Part shown: in pieces, positions 6,908 through 16,405 of the stretch
Numbering within the stretch: the stretch's first letter is position 1
Layout of the letters: each line of letters opens with the position of its first letter
NCBI GenBank assembly: GCA_002439735.1
Contig: DJPG01000032.1
Coordinates: 3,424 to 23,719 of the forward strand
Length of the DNA: 20,296 nucleotides
Reading direction: 5' to 3'
Source of the DNA: Firmicutes bacterium UBA6418
Lineage (GTDB): Bacteria > Bacillota > Clostridia > Peptostreptococcales > Anaerovoracaceae
Position numbers and translations under genes: made by a program
Notes under the pieces: model-generated
The model's database searches: none
What the model saw: only the letters and a program-made list of their open reading frames with translations
Told to the model about the DNA's origin: nothing

Positions 6908-8407
6908 ATGAAAGTTGTAAAAGCAATTCTCAAATTTGTGCCGGTCTTTGTGCTGGCAGGCTTGATGATCTGCGGCAAGGGTCAGCTGCTAGAGGGACAG
7001 GACGCCATGGTTGCGGCTCCGATCGCTTTCCTGGCAGCTGTTATCATCGCCATGCTTGTGGAAAAGAAAAAATGGCAGGAATGCCTGGATGCCGCTATGA
7101 AGTCGGTCAGCAACATCCTCGTTGCGCTCTTCATTCTGATGCTGGCCTATGTTATGGCAAACTGCTTCATGAGCTTCGGCGTCGGCGCATCCGTTGTCAA
7201 TATCGCGTTGAAACTCGGCGTAACCGCTAAAACCGTTGCCTGTGTCGGCCTAATCTGCACCGGCGTGCTTTCTGTAGCGACCGGTACGTCCTGGGGTACA
7301 TTCGCGGCCTGCGCACCGATCTTCCTGTGGCTTTCTCACATCGTCGGCGGCGACATCTATCTGACGGTCTGCGCGATCGCCGGCGGTGCTTGCTTCGGCG
7401 ACAACATCGGTCTGATATCCGATACAACGATTGTATCCTCCGGTATTCAGGGCGTACAGGTTACCGACCGTATTCGCCATCAGGGTGTTTGGTCTGTTTC
7501 TTGCTTAATTTTGGCAGCGATTGCCTTCTTTGTTGCGGCATCCGTGATGGGGCTGAACGGTACCGGTGATGCGTCTACCGTTATGGACAACATCACGCCG
7601 GAGATCTACGCATTCCTCGAGCAGGAACGTCCGGCAGCTATCGACCTCTTAAACCAGGTTGCTGACGGTGTTGCGCTGTACATGGTCATTCCGCTGATCC
7701 TGGTTATCGTACTGGCGATCCTGGGTGTAAACACCTTTGCCTGCATCGGTTCCGGTATCGTTTCTTCCTACATTCTCGGTCTCTTCGCAGGCACATCCTG
7801 CAATTTACAGGAATTTCTGGATGATTTCTTCTACGCAGGTGTAGAGGATGCAGGTGCCTGGGTTGTTCCGATGATGATGTGGGTCGCAGCATTCGGCGGT
7901 GTTATGCAGCTGATGGACGCATTTGCGCCTCTGGCTGCACTGATCCAGAAGCTTTCCAAAAAGGTCAGACATCTGCTCGGCTGGAACGCAGTGCTTTCCT
8001 TACTCGGCAATGCTGCGCTGGCTGACGAAATGGCACAGATCGTTACCATCGGACCGGTTATCAAGCAGGTCACCGAAGAGAACGTTGTATGCGAAACCGA
8101 AGAAGCTGCATATAAGCTGAAACTGAGAAACGCAACCTTCGGCGACGCCATGGGCGTATTCGGTTCCCAGCTGATTCCTTGGCACGTTTACCTTGGTTTC
8201 TACGTAGGTATTGCTGCCGGCGTATATCCGTTGGTTTCGCTGACGAACCTTGATTTCATCAAGTTCAACTTCATGGCTTGGATCGCAGTCATTTCCCTTC
8301 TGATCTTAACCTTTACCGGTCTGGACAGATTCGTACCGTTCTTCAAGATGCCGACCGAACCGGAAGTGCAGCTCAAAAAAAACATCGAAAAGAACCAAGC
8401 GGCATAA
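6908..8407 (+). CDS. NhaC-superfamily cation/amino-acid transporter
   Basis: Polytopic inner-membrane transporter, 499 residues, with about 11-12 hydrophobic segments. Family features are LSVATGTSWGTFAACAPI at 121-138 and GACFGDNIGLISDTTIVSS at 160-178, the conserved Gly/Asp/Ser motif of NhaC-type antiporters. An aspartate-rich loop and a second similar half follow. The ATG at 6908 is preceded by AAAGGAG with 7 bases spacing. It is a single-gene unit between a sigma-54 promoter (6837-6853) and a long hairpin (8458-8500). NhaC-like proteins include Na+/H+ antiporters, malate/lactate exchangers and predicted lysine importers (LysW type). Its position divergent from a regulator with a diaminohexanoate-dehydrogenase-like sensor favours uptake of lysine or a related diamino acid. 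That substrate is inferred, not visible in the sequence. Confidence 0.87.
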   Translation: MKVVKAILKFVPVFVLAGLMICGKGQLLEGQDAMVAAPIAFLAAVIIAMLVEKKKWQECLDAAMKSVSNILVALFILMLAYVMANCFMSFGVGASVVNIALKLGVTAKTVACVGLICTGVLSVATGTSWGTFAACAPIFLWLSHIVGGDIYLTVCAIAGGACFGDNIGLISDTTIVSSGIQGVQVTDRIRHQGVWSVSCLILAAIAFFVAASVMGLNGTGDASTVMDNITPEIYAFLEQERPAAIDLLNQVADGVALYMVIPLILVIVLAILGVNTFACIGSGIVSSYILGLFAGTSCNLQEFLDDFFYAGVEDAGAWVVPMMMWVAAFGGVMQLMDAFAPLAALIQKLSKKVRHLLGWNAVLSLLGNAALADEMAQIVTIGPVIKQVTEENVVCETEEAAYKLKLRNATFGDAMGVFGSQLIPWHVYLGFYVGIAAGVYPLVSLTNLDFIKFNFMAWIAVISLLILTFTGLDRFVPFFKMPTEPEVQLKKNIEKNQAA

Positions 8408-8457
8408 TTCGCTTCTTCGTAATCACGTTTGAATATTCCTAGGTACTTATGGAAACA

Positions 8458-8500
8458 AGGGCGCCCGCCCGGATCCGAAAAGGATCCGGGCGGGCGCCCT
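8458..8500. terminator. Long GC-rich hairpin between convergent genes
   Basis: A perfect 19-bp stem (8458-8476 with 8482-8500) closes the loop GAAAA. It starts 50 bp after the transporter stop. The sequence after it on the plus strand (GCACTTTTGTCC) has only a short T run, and the minus strand has none, so termination may rest on stem strength. It lies between convergent genes and could serve either. Confidence 0.7.
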
Positions 8501-8586
8501 GCACTTTTGTCCTAATTCTCAAGATTCTTTGCGTTTTTTCACTTCGCGTGAAGCTGTAATCCCTGTAAGCTGTTCGATCAGCGTGT

Positions 8587-9063
8587 CTACACCAGCGAAC
8601 TGACACCATAGGTAAGGATGGTGACAATCGTGGCGGCGGCCAGAACGCCTGCGGCGATGGCCGGGAACGCGCGTTTCAGCTGCATGTCCAGCATAGCGGC
8701 GATCAAGGCGCCGGTCCATGCGCCGGTGCCCGGAAGCGGGATGGCTACAAAGATCATCAGCCCCCAAAATTCATAGCGCAGGACCTGTGCCTTTTTGCTC
8801 TCCGCCTGATCCTCAAAATGTTTGACAATCTTTGCGAGCCGTTCACTTTTGGTCTGCATCCATTTGAAGATCTTGCGGATAAAGACAATGATAAACGGGA
8901 TCGGCACCAGATTGCCGATCACCGCGGTTAGCAAAGCGATCTTAATATCCAGCCCCGCGATCACGCCCGCGGGGATCGCCACCCGCAGTTCCAGTACCGG
9001 AACCATCGAAATCAAAAATGTCATCAACACATTACCGAAGGTTGTTTCCCCTAATGCTTCCAT
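8587..9063 (-). CDS. COG2426-type small membrane protein (annotated as small multi-drug export protein)
   Basis: Integral membrane protein of 158 residues with about four hydrophobic segments (around 10-30, 38-60, 98-122 and 130-156) and a basic amphipathic stretch KWMQTKSERLAKIVKHF between the second and third. The conserved LELRVAIPAG near residues 24-33 and PLPGTGAWTGALIA near 109-122 fit this family, whose members are often labelled small multi-drug export proteins on slim evidence. A GGGGG run 7 bases before the ATG is the ribosome site. The reading frame one base back continues past the stop into a plausible 22-residue tail ending at 8519 (see findings). It is probably a single-gene unit after the ppdK terminator. 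Function unproven. Confidence 0.8.
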   Translation of the reverse strand: MEALGETTFGNVLMTFLISMVPVLELRVAIPAGVIAGLDIKIALLTAVIGNLVPIPFIIVFIRKIFKWMQTKSERLAKIVKHFEDQAESKKAQVLRYEFWGLMIFVAIPLPGTGAWTGALIAAMLDMQLKRAFPAIAAGVLAAATIVTILTYGVSSLV

Positions 9064-9093
9064 TCTTCGCCCCCTTTTTCGTTTGTCTCCTTT

Positions 9094-9124
9094 TCAAAAG
9101 TGCGCCCGCACAGGGGGCGCACTT
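9094..9124 (-). terminator. Rho-independent terminator after ppdK
   Basis: Arms 9115-9124 and 9098-9107 form a perfect 10-bp GC-rich stem with a 7-base loop, followed on the minus strand by TTTTGAAAA. It lies 67 bp after the ppdK stop and closes the long minus-strand run. The next gene starts only 34 bp further on, so its promoter must overlap this element or lie upstream, or it relies on read-through. Confidence 0.75.
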
Positions 9125-9191
9125 GTCGCTTTATGATATAGGCGGCTTTTAAGCACAGTAGCTGCTATCTTTGCAATCCCTGCCTCCGCCG

Positions 9192-11831
9192 CTATTCGTT
9201 CGCATCCTGCTCGGCTCGAACCGCGGCCTGCGCCGCTGCCAGTCTGGCGACTGGAACCCGAAATGGAGAACAAGATACATACTGCAGTCCGATCTGATAA
9301 CAGAACTGAACCGTTTTTGGATCACCGCCCTGCTCACCGCAGATCCCCAGTTTGATCTTCGGTCTTGTCTGCCTGCCCAGTTTTACTGCCATCTCGATCA
9401 GCTTACCGACGCCGTCGGTATCCAACGTGCGGAACGGGTCATCTTGGAAGATTTCCCGCTTCTGATAGGTTTCGATCAGCTTGCCCGTGTCATCTCTGGA
9501 TAAGCCATAGGTCATCTGCGTCAGATCGTTTGTGCCAAAGGAAAAGAACTCCGCATCCCTGGCAAGCTCGTCCGCGATGAGCGCCGCGCGCGGCGTTTCC
9601 ACCATGCTTCCGACCAGATAGCTCAATGGGATATCCGCCTCCCGGATGCAGCGCTGCGCAGTCTGTACAATCGTTCGCTTCACATTCTTTAGCTCGGCTT
9701 CACTGTCAACCAGCGGGATCATGATCTCCGGCACCAAATCATTGCCGGTTTCCTGCTTTACCTCCAGCGCCGCGCCGATAATGGCTTCGGTCTGCATCAT
9801 CGCGATCGCCGGTGAGGTCACGGCCAGTCTGCAGCCGCGATGTCCCAGCATCGGATTGATTTCACGCAGTTCGGAGGCCTTGGCTTCCAGCTTTTCGACG
9901 CTGACGCCCATCATCTCCGCCACCTCCGCGATCTCAGCTTTCGTCTGCGGCAGGAATTCGTGTAGCGGTGGATCCAGAAGCCGGATCGTGACCGGTCTGT
10001 CCCCCATCACAAGGAACAGCTCCTTGAAATCCTTCTGTTGGAGCGGACGAATCGCCTCAAGGGCTTCGGCTTCTTCCTCCGGCGTATCCGCAAGGATCAT
10101 CCGACGGATCGCCGGGATCCGTTCTTCCGCAAAGAACATATGCTCCGTTCGGCAGAGCCCGATGCCCTCGGCGCCGAATTCCAAGGCTTGCCTGGCATCC
10201 CGCGGATTGTCTGCATTGGCTCTGACTTTCAGCTCCCGCAGTTCATCCGCCCATTCCATCACGGTCTCGAAATCACCGGAAAGCGTCGGCGCAACCGTTT
10301 TGAGCCGCTCTGTATAGACCTCGCCGGTATTGCCGTTGAGAGAAAGGTAATCGTTCTCGTGATAAACCCTGCCGTCCGCTGTCGTCAGCGTCCGTTCCGT
10401 TTCGCTGACGCGGATGTCTGAACAGCCCGCGACACAGCACTTGCCCATCCCGCGTGCAACAACCGCCGCATGACTGGTCATGCCGCCTCTGGCTGTCAGT
10501 ATGCCTTCAGCCACAACCATTCCAACCAGATCTTCCGGTGAAGTCTCCTCTCTGACCAGCAGAACCTTTTGTCCTTTTGCAGCGGCCGCTTCCGCATCCT
10601 CCGCCGTAAAACAGAGTTTGCCGCAGCCCGCGCCCGGTGATGCCGCAAGACCTTTGGCAATCACATGCGCCGCGGCAACCTGCGCAGGCTCGAAGGTCGG
10701 ATGTAGCAGCTGGTCGATCTGCTGCGGTTCGATCCTGGTGATCGCTGTCTTCTTATCGATCAGCTCTTCCTGCACCATATCCACCGCAATCTTGACCGCG
10801 GCCTGTGCGGTGCGTTTGCCGCTTTGAGTCTGAAGCATGTATAATTTATGGTTTTCGATCGTGAACTCCATGTCCTGCATATCCTTATAATGCTTTTCCA
10901 GAAGTTCCGCGATGCGGATAAAGCTCTTGTAGGCTTCCGGGAAGTAGTCTACCATCTTCTCAATGCCGAGCGGCGTCCGGATACCGGTTACCACGTCCTC
11001 TCCCTGCGCGTTTACAAGAAATTCACCGTAAATTTTATTTTCACCGGTCACAGGATTGCGTGTGAACGCTACGCCGGTGCCTGAGGCAGCACCCATATTG
11101 CCAAATACCATCGACTGTACGTTGACTGCCGTGCCGATCTTCGCCGGAATCCCATTCAGTCTGCGGTACAGAATCGCCCGATCGTTGTTCCAGGAGCGAA
11201 AGACCGCCTGGATTGCCGCCAGCAGCTGCTGCTTCGGATCCTGCGGAAACGGCTTTCCGCTTTCCGCTTCGACCATCTTCCGGTAGGCGCGGATCACAGC
11301 CTCCAGATCTTCACTTGTCAGATCGACATCAAATTTTGCATGGGTTTTTGCTTTCTGACCATCAAAGATGCGGTCAAATTTCGCTTTGGGGATGCCGAGT
11401 ACGACATCCCCGAACATCTGGATGAAGCGACGATAACTGTCCAACGCGAATCTCCGGCTGCCGGTCAACAATGCCAGCCCTTCCGTACTTTCATCGTTGA
11501 GACCGAGATTCAAAACCGTATCCATCATGCCGGGCATGGAAACCGCGGCACCGGAGCGCACGGAAACCAGCAGAGGATTTTCCCTGCTCCCGAACGTTTT
11601 TCCGGTTACGTGCTCCAGATCCCGGATTTTTTCCGCGATCTCGGCGCGAATATCATCTGCGATCGTCTTGTTTTCCTCATAATAGCGGCTGCAAGCCTCC
11701 GTGGTGATCGTAAAGCCAAACGGAACCGGCAGACCGATTCTGCTCATTTCCGCGAGATTCGCTCCTTTTTCTCCGAGCAGATCCCGCATCTGCTTTGAGC
11801 CCTCATTAAATGAGTAGACGAATTTCTTCAT
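9192..11831 (-). CDS. ppdK: Pyruvate, phosphate dikinase
   Basis: Interconverts pyruvate, ATP and phosphate with PEP, AMP and pyrophosphate in the cytoplasm. In anaerobes it serves either glycolysis or gluconeogenesis from pyruvate-forming substrates such as amino acids. Length is 879 residues, as usual (about 875). The N-terminal ATP-grasp domain has KGANLAEM near 22-29 and VRSGAAVSMPGMMDTVLNLG at 91-110. The swivelling phosphohistidine domain has GGMTSHAAVVARG with the catalytic histidine at 454. The C-terminal PEP/pyruvate barrel has LGICGEQGGDP with the acid/base cysteine at 831. The start ATG has GTGGAG 6 bases upstream. It follows glyS by 18 bp in the same run, a neighbour pairing common in Clostridia. 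No gene for its DUF299-type regulatory kinase/phosphorylase is in the window. Confidence 0.98.
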   Translation of the reverse strand: MKKFVYSFNEGSKQMRDLLGEKGANLAEMSRIGLPVPFGFTITTEACSRYYEENKTIADDIRAEIAEKIRDLEHVTGKTFGSRENPLLVSVRSGAAVSMPGMMDTVLNLGLNDESTEGLALLTGSRRFALDSYRRFIQMFGDVVLGIPKAKFDRIFDGQKAKTHAKFDVDLTSEDLEAVIRAYRKMVEAESGKPFPQDPKQQLLAAIQAVFRSWNNDRAILYRRLNGIPAKIGTAVNVQSMVFGNMGAASGTGVAFTRNPVTGENKIYGEFLVNAQGEDVVTGIRTPLGIEKMVDYFPEAYKSFIRIAELLEKHYKDMQDMEFTIENHKLYMLQTQSGKRTAQAAVKIAVDMVQEELIDKKTAITRIEPQQIDQLLHPTFEPAQVAAAHVIAKGLAASPGAGCGKLCFTAEDAEAAAAKGQKVLLVREETSPEDLVGMVVAEGILTARGGMTSHAAVVARGMGKCCVAGCSDIRVSETERTLTTADGRVYHENDYLSLNGNTGEVYTERLKTVAPTLSGDFETVMEWADELRELKVRANADNPRDARQALEFGAEGIGLCRTEHMFFAEERIPAIRRMILADTPEEEAEALEAIRPLQQKDFKELFLVMGDRPVTIRLLDPPLHEFLPQTKAEIAEVAEMMGVSVEKLEAKASELREINPMLGHRGCRLAVTSPAIAMMQTEAIIGAALEVKQETGNDLVPEIMIPLVDSEAELKNVKRTIVQTAQRCIREADIPLSYLVGSMVETPRAALIADELARDAEFFSFGTNDLTQMTYGLSRDDTGKLIETYQKREIFQDDPFRTLDTDGVGKLIEMAVKLGRQTRPKIKLGICGEQGGDPKTVQFCYQIGLQYVSCSPFRVPVARLAAAQAAVRAEQDANE

Positions 11832-11849
11832 GTTGCTCCACTTCTGTCA

Positions 11850-13262
<1,413 letters not shown>

Positions 13263-13296
13263 GTTCACTCAACCTACCTATCTTTCTTTTTTGCTT

Positions 13297-14256
13297 TTAT
13301 TTTTCATCCGGAGCTTCGGATGCTTTCTCCGCTGCGGCGGTTTCCGGCGCAGCTTCTGCGGTTTTGTCCTCTGCTTCGTTTTTTTGCGGTTCTTTATTCT
13401 CTTCTTTTTTCTTACCGGAGAAAATGCTCCAGAATCCGCTTTTTTCATTTGCCTTTTCGTGGATGGTCTCTTTGACGTCTTCGCAGGTATCTTCTACGGA
13501 ATCACTGATCTTCTCCACGGCTTCCCCGGCCTTTTCGGCAGCTGCGGCAGCCGCATTGCCGACGGTGTCGCCGAGATTATCGCAGAAATGTTCTGCTTTT
13601 TCCCAAAATGCTTCCCAGTTTTCGGCATCTGATTCCTCCGCTCCCGCGTCGTTCTCTTCCCTTTTTGCCTTGAATTCGTGATACTTGTCGGCTGCAGCGT
13701 CTTTAAGCGTGTTATAGGTCTCCGTTCCTTTTTCCACGACATCATTGACCACGTTCGGCGCCTTTTCCTTGACATTGTTGACAACATCGGTTCCCTTTGC
13801 CATCAACCCGTCAAAGACCACAGAGCCTTTTTCTTTGGCGTCGCTGGCGAAGTTTTCCGCTTTGCCGGTGATGTCGATCACCTTGCCGTCCGTCGTCGTC
13901 AGCTCGATCCGGCACTTGAATCCAAACGCCGCAACCGCTGCCGCGATCACACCCCAAGGTGCCACAATCGCCCCTACGACACCGACATTGACCGGAACAT
14001 TGACGATTGTTGCGTCATCCTTTTTTATGGTGATCTTGGAAACATTCCCCTTTTTTACGAGTTCTTTGATCTTTTCCACGATTTCCGCGGCAAAATCACT
14101 TGCTTTTGTTCCCGGTTTTACATCAACCGTTTCTTCGATGGCGATGATCGCGTCGACCACGCTGCCGTCAGCGGCTTCGAGTGCTTCCTTCGCCTCTTTG
14201 TAGGATACGCCGGTTCTGTCTTTGACCAGTTCGATTTTTTCTAATGTGATTTCCAT
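13297..14256 (-). CDS. DUF4342-type protein: UBA-like N-terminus, membrane-type segment and long charged helical tail
   Basis: 319 residues. Residues 1-42 form a UBA/EF-Ts-like helical domain (LVKDRTGVSYKEAKEALEAA). Residues about 72-130 resemble the DUF4342 core: a short basic beta region (SKITIKKDDATIVNVPVNVG), a hydrophobic stretch at 90-112 that could insert in a membrane, and another beta region. From about 135 to 255 it is a repetitive amphipathic helix with recurrent VVxxVxEKxxxVVxDVVEKG-like units, resembling apolipoprotein or LEA-like helices. The last 60 residues are an Ala/Glu/Lys-rich disordered tail. AAGGAGGT sits 7 bases before the ATG. It lies 16 bp after recO and 34 bp before glyS, so it is in the operon. 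Family role unknown; a translation, nascent-chain or stress-related membrane role would be a guess. Confidence 0.82.
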   Translation of the reverse strand: MEITLEKIELVKDRTGVSYKEAKEALEAADGSVVDAIIAIEETVDVKPGTKASDFAAEIVEKIKELVKKGNVSKITIKKDDATIVNVPVNVGVVGAIVAPWGVIAAAVAAFGFKCRIELTTTDGKVIDITGKAENFASDAKEKGSVVFDGLMAKGTDVVNNVKEKAPNVVNDVVEKGTETYNTLKDAAADKYHEFKAKREENDAGAEESDAENWEAFWEKAEHFCDNLGDTVGNAAAAAAEKAGEAVEKISDSVEDTCEDVKETIHEKANEKSGFWSIFSGKKKEENKEPQKNEAEDKTAEAAPETAAAEKASEAPDEK

Positions 14257-14272
14257 TTCAATACCTCCTTAA

Positions 14273-15037
14273 TCAAGTTAGCGGACTTTGTAAAAAGTCT
14301 TCGCTTTTTAATTTTTCCACGCCGAAATGATAGGCCAACCAGCTTCTCAGGATCGCGTGGAGCTTTTGAAATATTTCATCCTCCAGTGCGATCTTTGCAA
14401 AGGCGCTGAAAGATTCTTTCCGAAAATATTTTAATATATTTACTATATCAAAGTTTGTATCATAAATCAATGTTTCTTTGTTGTTGTTCTGCGTAAGATT
14501 CCGTGCGCAGTCCGCACAGATCATCCCACCCTCTTCGACACTGAAATACCGGTTTGCGCCTGATTTTCCGCATACGCTGCATCCGTCAAGCTGTGGCATC
14601 GTTCCCAGTGCCGCGATCACCTTGACGATATAGGCTTCTACCAGCGTTTCCTGTTTTTTGCTGCGCGTCTCCAACGCGTCCAGAAACTCCAGCAGCAGCC
14701 GGAACAGCGCCGGCTGCGGCAGTTCGTCCGCCAGCAGCTTCTCCGTCAGCTCCAGCACATAGGACGCCGCCATGTATTTATCCAGATCCTCGCCGATCCC
14801 GTAATAGCTCTTGAGAACCTGCGCATGGTTCAGATTGTAGGTTTCCCGCGACTTGAACAGCTCATAGTTTCCGTAGGTAAACGGCCGCTGCGGCAAGGCC
14901 GACTTGTTTTTTCCGCCCTCCGCAAGATTGCTGCCGACGCTGATCTTGCCGTATTTTCGCGAAAACAGCAGCAGCATACGCCGCCCGTTGACGGTCCGGA
15001 CCTGCCGCAGGACGATGGCTTCTGTATCGGTAAGCAT
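14273..15037 (-). CDS. recO: DNA repair protein RecO
   Basis: Recombination mediator that, with RecR, helps load RecA on SSB-coated single-stranded DNA in the RecF pathway. Length is 254 residues, as usual. An N-terminal OB-fold covers about 1-80 (EAIVLRQVRTVNGRRMLLLFSRKYGKI), then a helical domain, with a zinc site formed by Cys153, Cys156, Cys174 and Cys177 (CSVC and CADC), as in many Gram-positive RecO proteins. The start ATG lies 8 bp after the era stop with a TAGGTGA ribosome site overlapping the end of era, so the two are translationally coupled. The era-recO order is widely conserved. Confidence 0.96.
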   Translation of the reverse strand: MLTDTEAIVLRQVRTVNGRRMLLLFSRKYGKISVGSNLAEGGKNKSALPQRPFTYGNYELFKSRETYNLNHAQVLKSYYGIGEDLDKYMAASYVLELTEKLLADELPQPALFRLLLEFLDALETRSKKQETLVEAYIVKVIAALGTMPQLDGCSVCGKSGANRYFSVEEGGMICADCARNLTQNNNKETLIYDTNFDIVNILKYFRKESFSAFAKIALEDEIFQKLHAILRSWLAYHFGVEKLKSEDFLQSPLT

Positions 15038-15045
15038 GTGATCAC

Positions 15046-15948
15046 CTACATCTCTTTATACCCGAAATTGGACAAAGCAAAATCGGAATCCCGCCAGTTT
15101 TCCTTGATCTTGACCCAAAGCTCCAGATAAACCTTGCTACCCAGCAGGGCTTCAATCTCCAGCCGCGCGCTCTTGCCGATACCTTTGAGCTTGCGTCCCT
15201 GTTTGCCGATGATGATGGCTTTGTGCGACTTGCGCTCGCAGTAGATGACGGCGCTGATGCGCGTCAGGTTCTTTTCCTCTTTATACTGCTCGATCTCGAC
15301 CGCCACGCCGTGCGGTACCTCGTCCTCCAGATACAAAAGCACCTTTTCGCGGATGATCTCGCTGACGATGAAACGTTCCGGATGGTCGGTCACCATGTCC
15401 TCCGGGAAGTACATCGGTCCCTCCTCAAGAAAATCCCGCAGGCGCAGGAGCAGTTTGTCGACGTTTTTGCCCTCTAGCGCGGAGATGCCGAAGATATCGT
15501 CAAAGACGCCGAGCCGATGGTATTCCTCATAGATCATCTGAAAGTCCTCCGGACTCATCTGATCGATCTTGTTGATGATGAGGATCTTCGGGGTCTTAAC
15601 CTCCTTGAGCATATTGAGGATGTAGCGATCTCCCGGTCCTTTGTCCAGCTTGCTGTCGACCAGGAACAGTACCACTTCTGTTTCCTTGAACGTGTTGACG
15701 GCGGACTCCGTCATCAGTTCGCCGAGCTTGCTGTGCGGCTTGTGGATGCCGGGGGTGTCGATGAATACCATCTGCACGCCTTTGTCGTGATCCCCCTCCG
15801 GAATGTCCGTATAAATGCCGCGGATTGTGTTGCGGGTCGTCTGCGGCTTGCTGGACGTGATGGCGATCTTTTCTCCGAGGATCGCGTTGAGCAGTGTCGA
15901 CTTGCCGACGTTCGGCCGTCCGATAATTCCTATAAATCCTGTTTTCAA
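15046..15948 (-). CDS. era: GTPase Era
   Basis: GTPase that binds the 3' end of 16S rRNA and checks 30S subunit maturation. The preferred start is TTG at 15948, giving 300 residues that begin MKTGFIGIIG as Era proteins do. AAAGG lies about 9 bases upstream. The longer reading from GTG 15984 adds twelve basic residues not seen in the family. Motifs: G1 GRPNVGKS at 10-17, the switch I region SKPQTTRN, G3 DTPG, G4 NKID and G5-like ISALEG, then a C-terminal KH domain with HKAIIIGKQGRKLKGIG. It follows cdd after a gap containing a 13-bp hairpin and precedes recO by 8 bp. The weak TTG start may hold expression low. Confidence 0.95.
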   Translation of the reverse strand: MKTGFIGIIGRPNVGKSTLLNAILGEKIAITSSKPQTTRNTIRGIYTDIPEGDHDKGVQMVFIDTPGIHKPHSKLGELMTESAVNTFKETEVVLFLVDSKLDKGPGDRYILNMLKEVKTPKILIINKIDQMSPEDFQMIYEEYHRLGVFDDIFGISALEGKNVDKLLLRLRDFLEEGPMYFPEDMVTDHPERFIVSEIIREKVLLYLEDEVPHGVAVEIEQYKEEKNLTRISAVIYCERKSHKAIIIGKQGRKLKGIGKSARLEIEALLGSKVYLELWVKIKENWRDSDFALSNFGYKEM

Positions 15949-15995
15949 TCTATATTTCCTTTCGTTTTTCCTTCCGCGGTGCACTGCGCAGAGCG

Positions 15996-16032
15996 CGGCT
16001 GTAGCGGCGCGCGGTTCGTGCCGCTACAGCCG
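15996..16032 (-). other. Hairpin overlapping the cdd stop codon, upstream of era
   Basis: Arms 15996-16008 and 16020-16032 form a perfect 13-bp stem around an 11-base GC-rich loop. The cdd stop (16024-16026) is inside the stem. No U tract follows on the minus strand, so a simple terminator is unlikely. It may slow polymerase, set an mRNA processing boundary, or lower expression downstream of cdd. Confidence 0.5.
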
Positions 16033-16404
16033 GAAGCCCTCCGGCAGGATCTCTTCCATGGTATAAACACGCAGATTTTCTTCATCATCGCCGGAGATGA
16101 TCTTAAAGTCATCGTCGCAGAACTCTTTCATAAACTGTCTGCAGATGCCGCACGGCCAAGCCGTTCCATCGGAGCTGACGATAGCGATCGCTTCAAATTC
16201 CATACTGCCCTCGGAGATTGCCTTGACAAACGCGGTCCGCTCCGCGCAGATCGTCGCGCCAAAGGAGGAATTTTCCACATTGCAGCCGGTAAAAACCTCT
16301 CCGTCCTTGGTCAGCAGCGCCGCGCCCACCCGGAACTTTGAAAACGGTGCGTACGCCCGCGGTAGCATTTCCTTGGCCATGAAAAATAAATCTCTGTACA
16401 TCAT
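16024..16404 (-). CDS. cdd: Cytidine deaminase
   Basis: Hydrolyses cytidine and deoxycytidine to uridine and deoxyuridine for pyrimidine salvage. Length is 126 residues, typical of the homotetrameric small form. The zinc ligands and catalytic glutamate are visible: Cys53-Ala-Glu55 (TICAERTA) and PCGIC with Cys85 and Cys88. Substrate-contact residues include FRVGAAL (24-30) and the GCNVENSSF region (40-48). The ATG lies 1 bp after the ybeY stop, and the GGAGG ribosome site is inside the end of ybeY, so translation is coupled. In many relatives a diacylglycerol kinase gene sits between ybeY and cdd; it is absent here. Confidence 0.96.
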   Translation of the reverse strand: MMYRDLFFMAKEMLPRAYAPFSKFRVGAALLTKDGEVFTGCNVENSSFGATICAERTAFVKAISEGSMEFEAIAIVSSDGTAWPCGICRQFMKEFCDDDFKIISGDDEENLRVYTMEEILPEGFRL

Positions 16405-16405
16405 T

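Noticed and set aside
8180..8197. A TTGGCAC sequence inside the transporter gene as another sigma-54 promoter
   Set aside because: The -12 half does not match TTGC at the right distance and it lies within coding sequence.
13263..13296. T-box leader expected upstream of glyS
   Set aside because: Only 34 bp separate glyS from the preceding gene; no room for a T-box.
15949..15984. GTG start at 15984 for Era
   Set aside because: It adds twelve basic residues not expected in Era; the TTG at 15948 has a ribosome site and gives the standard N-terminus.
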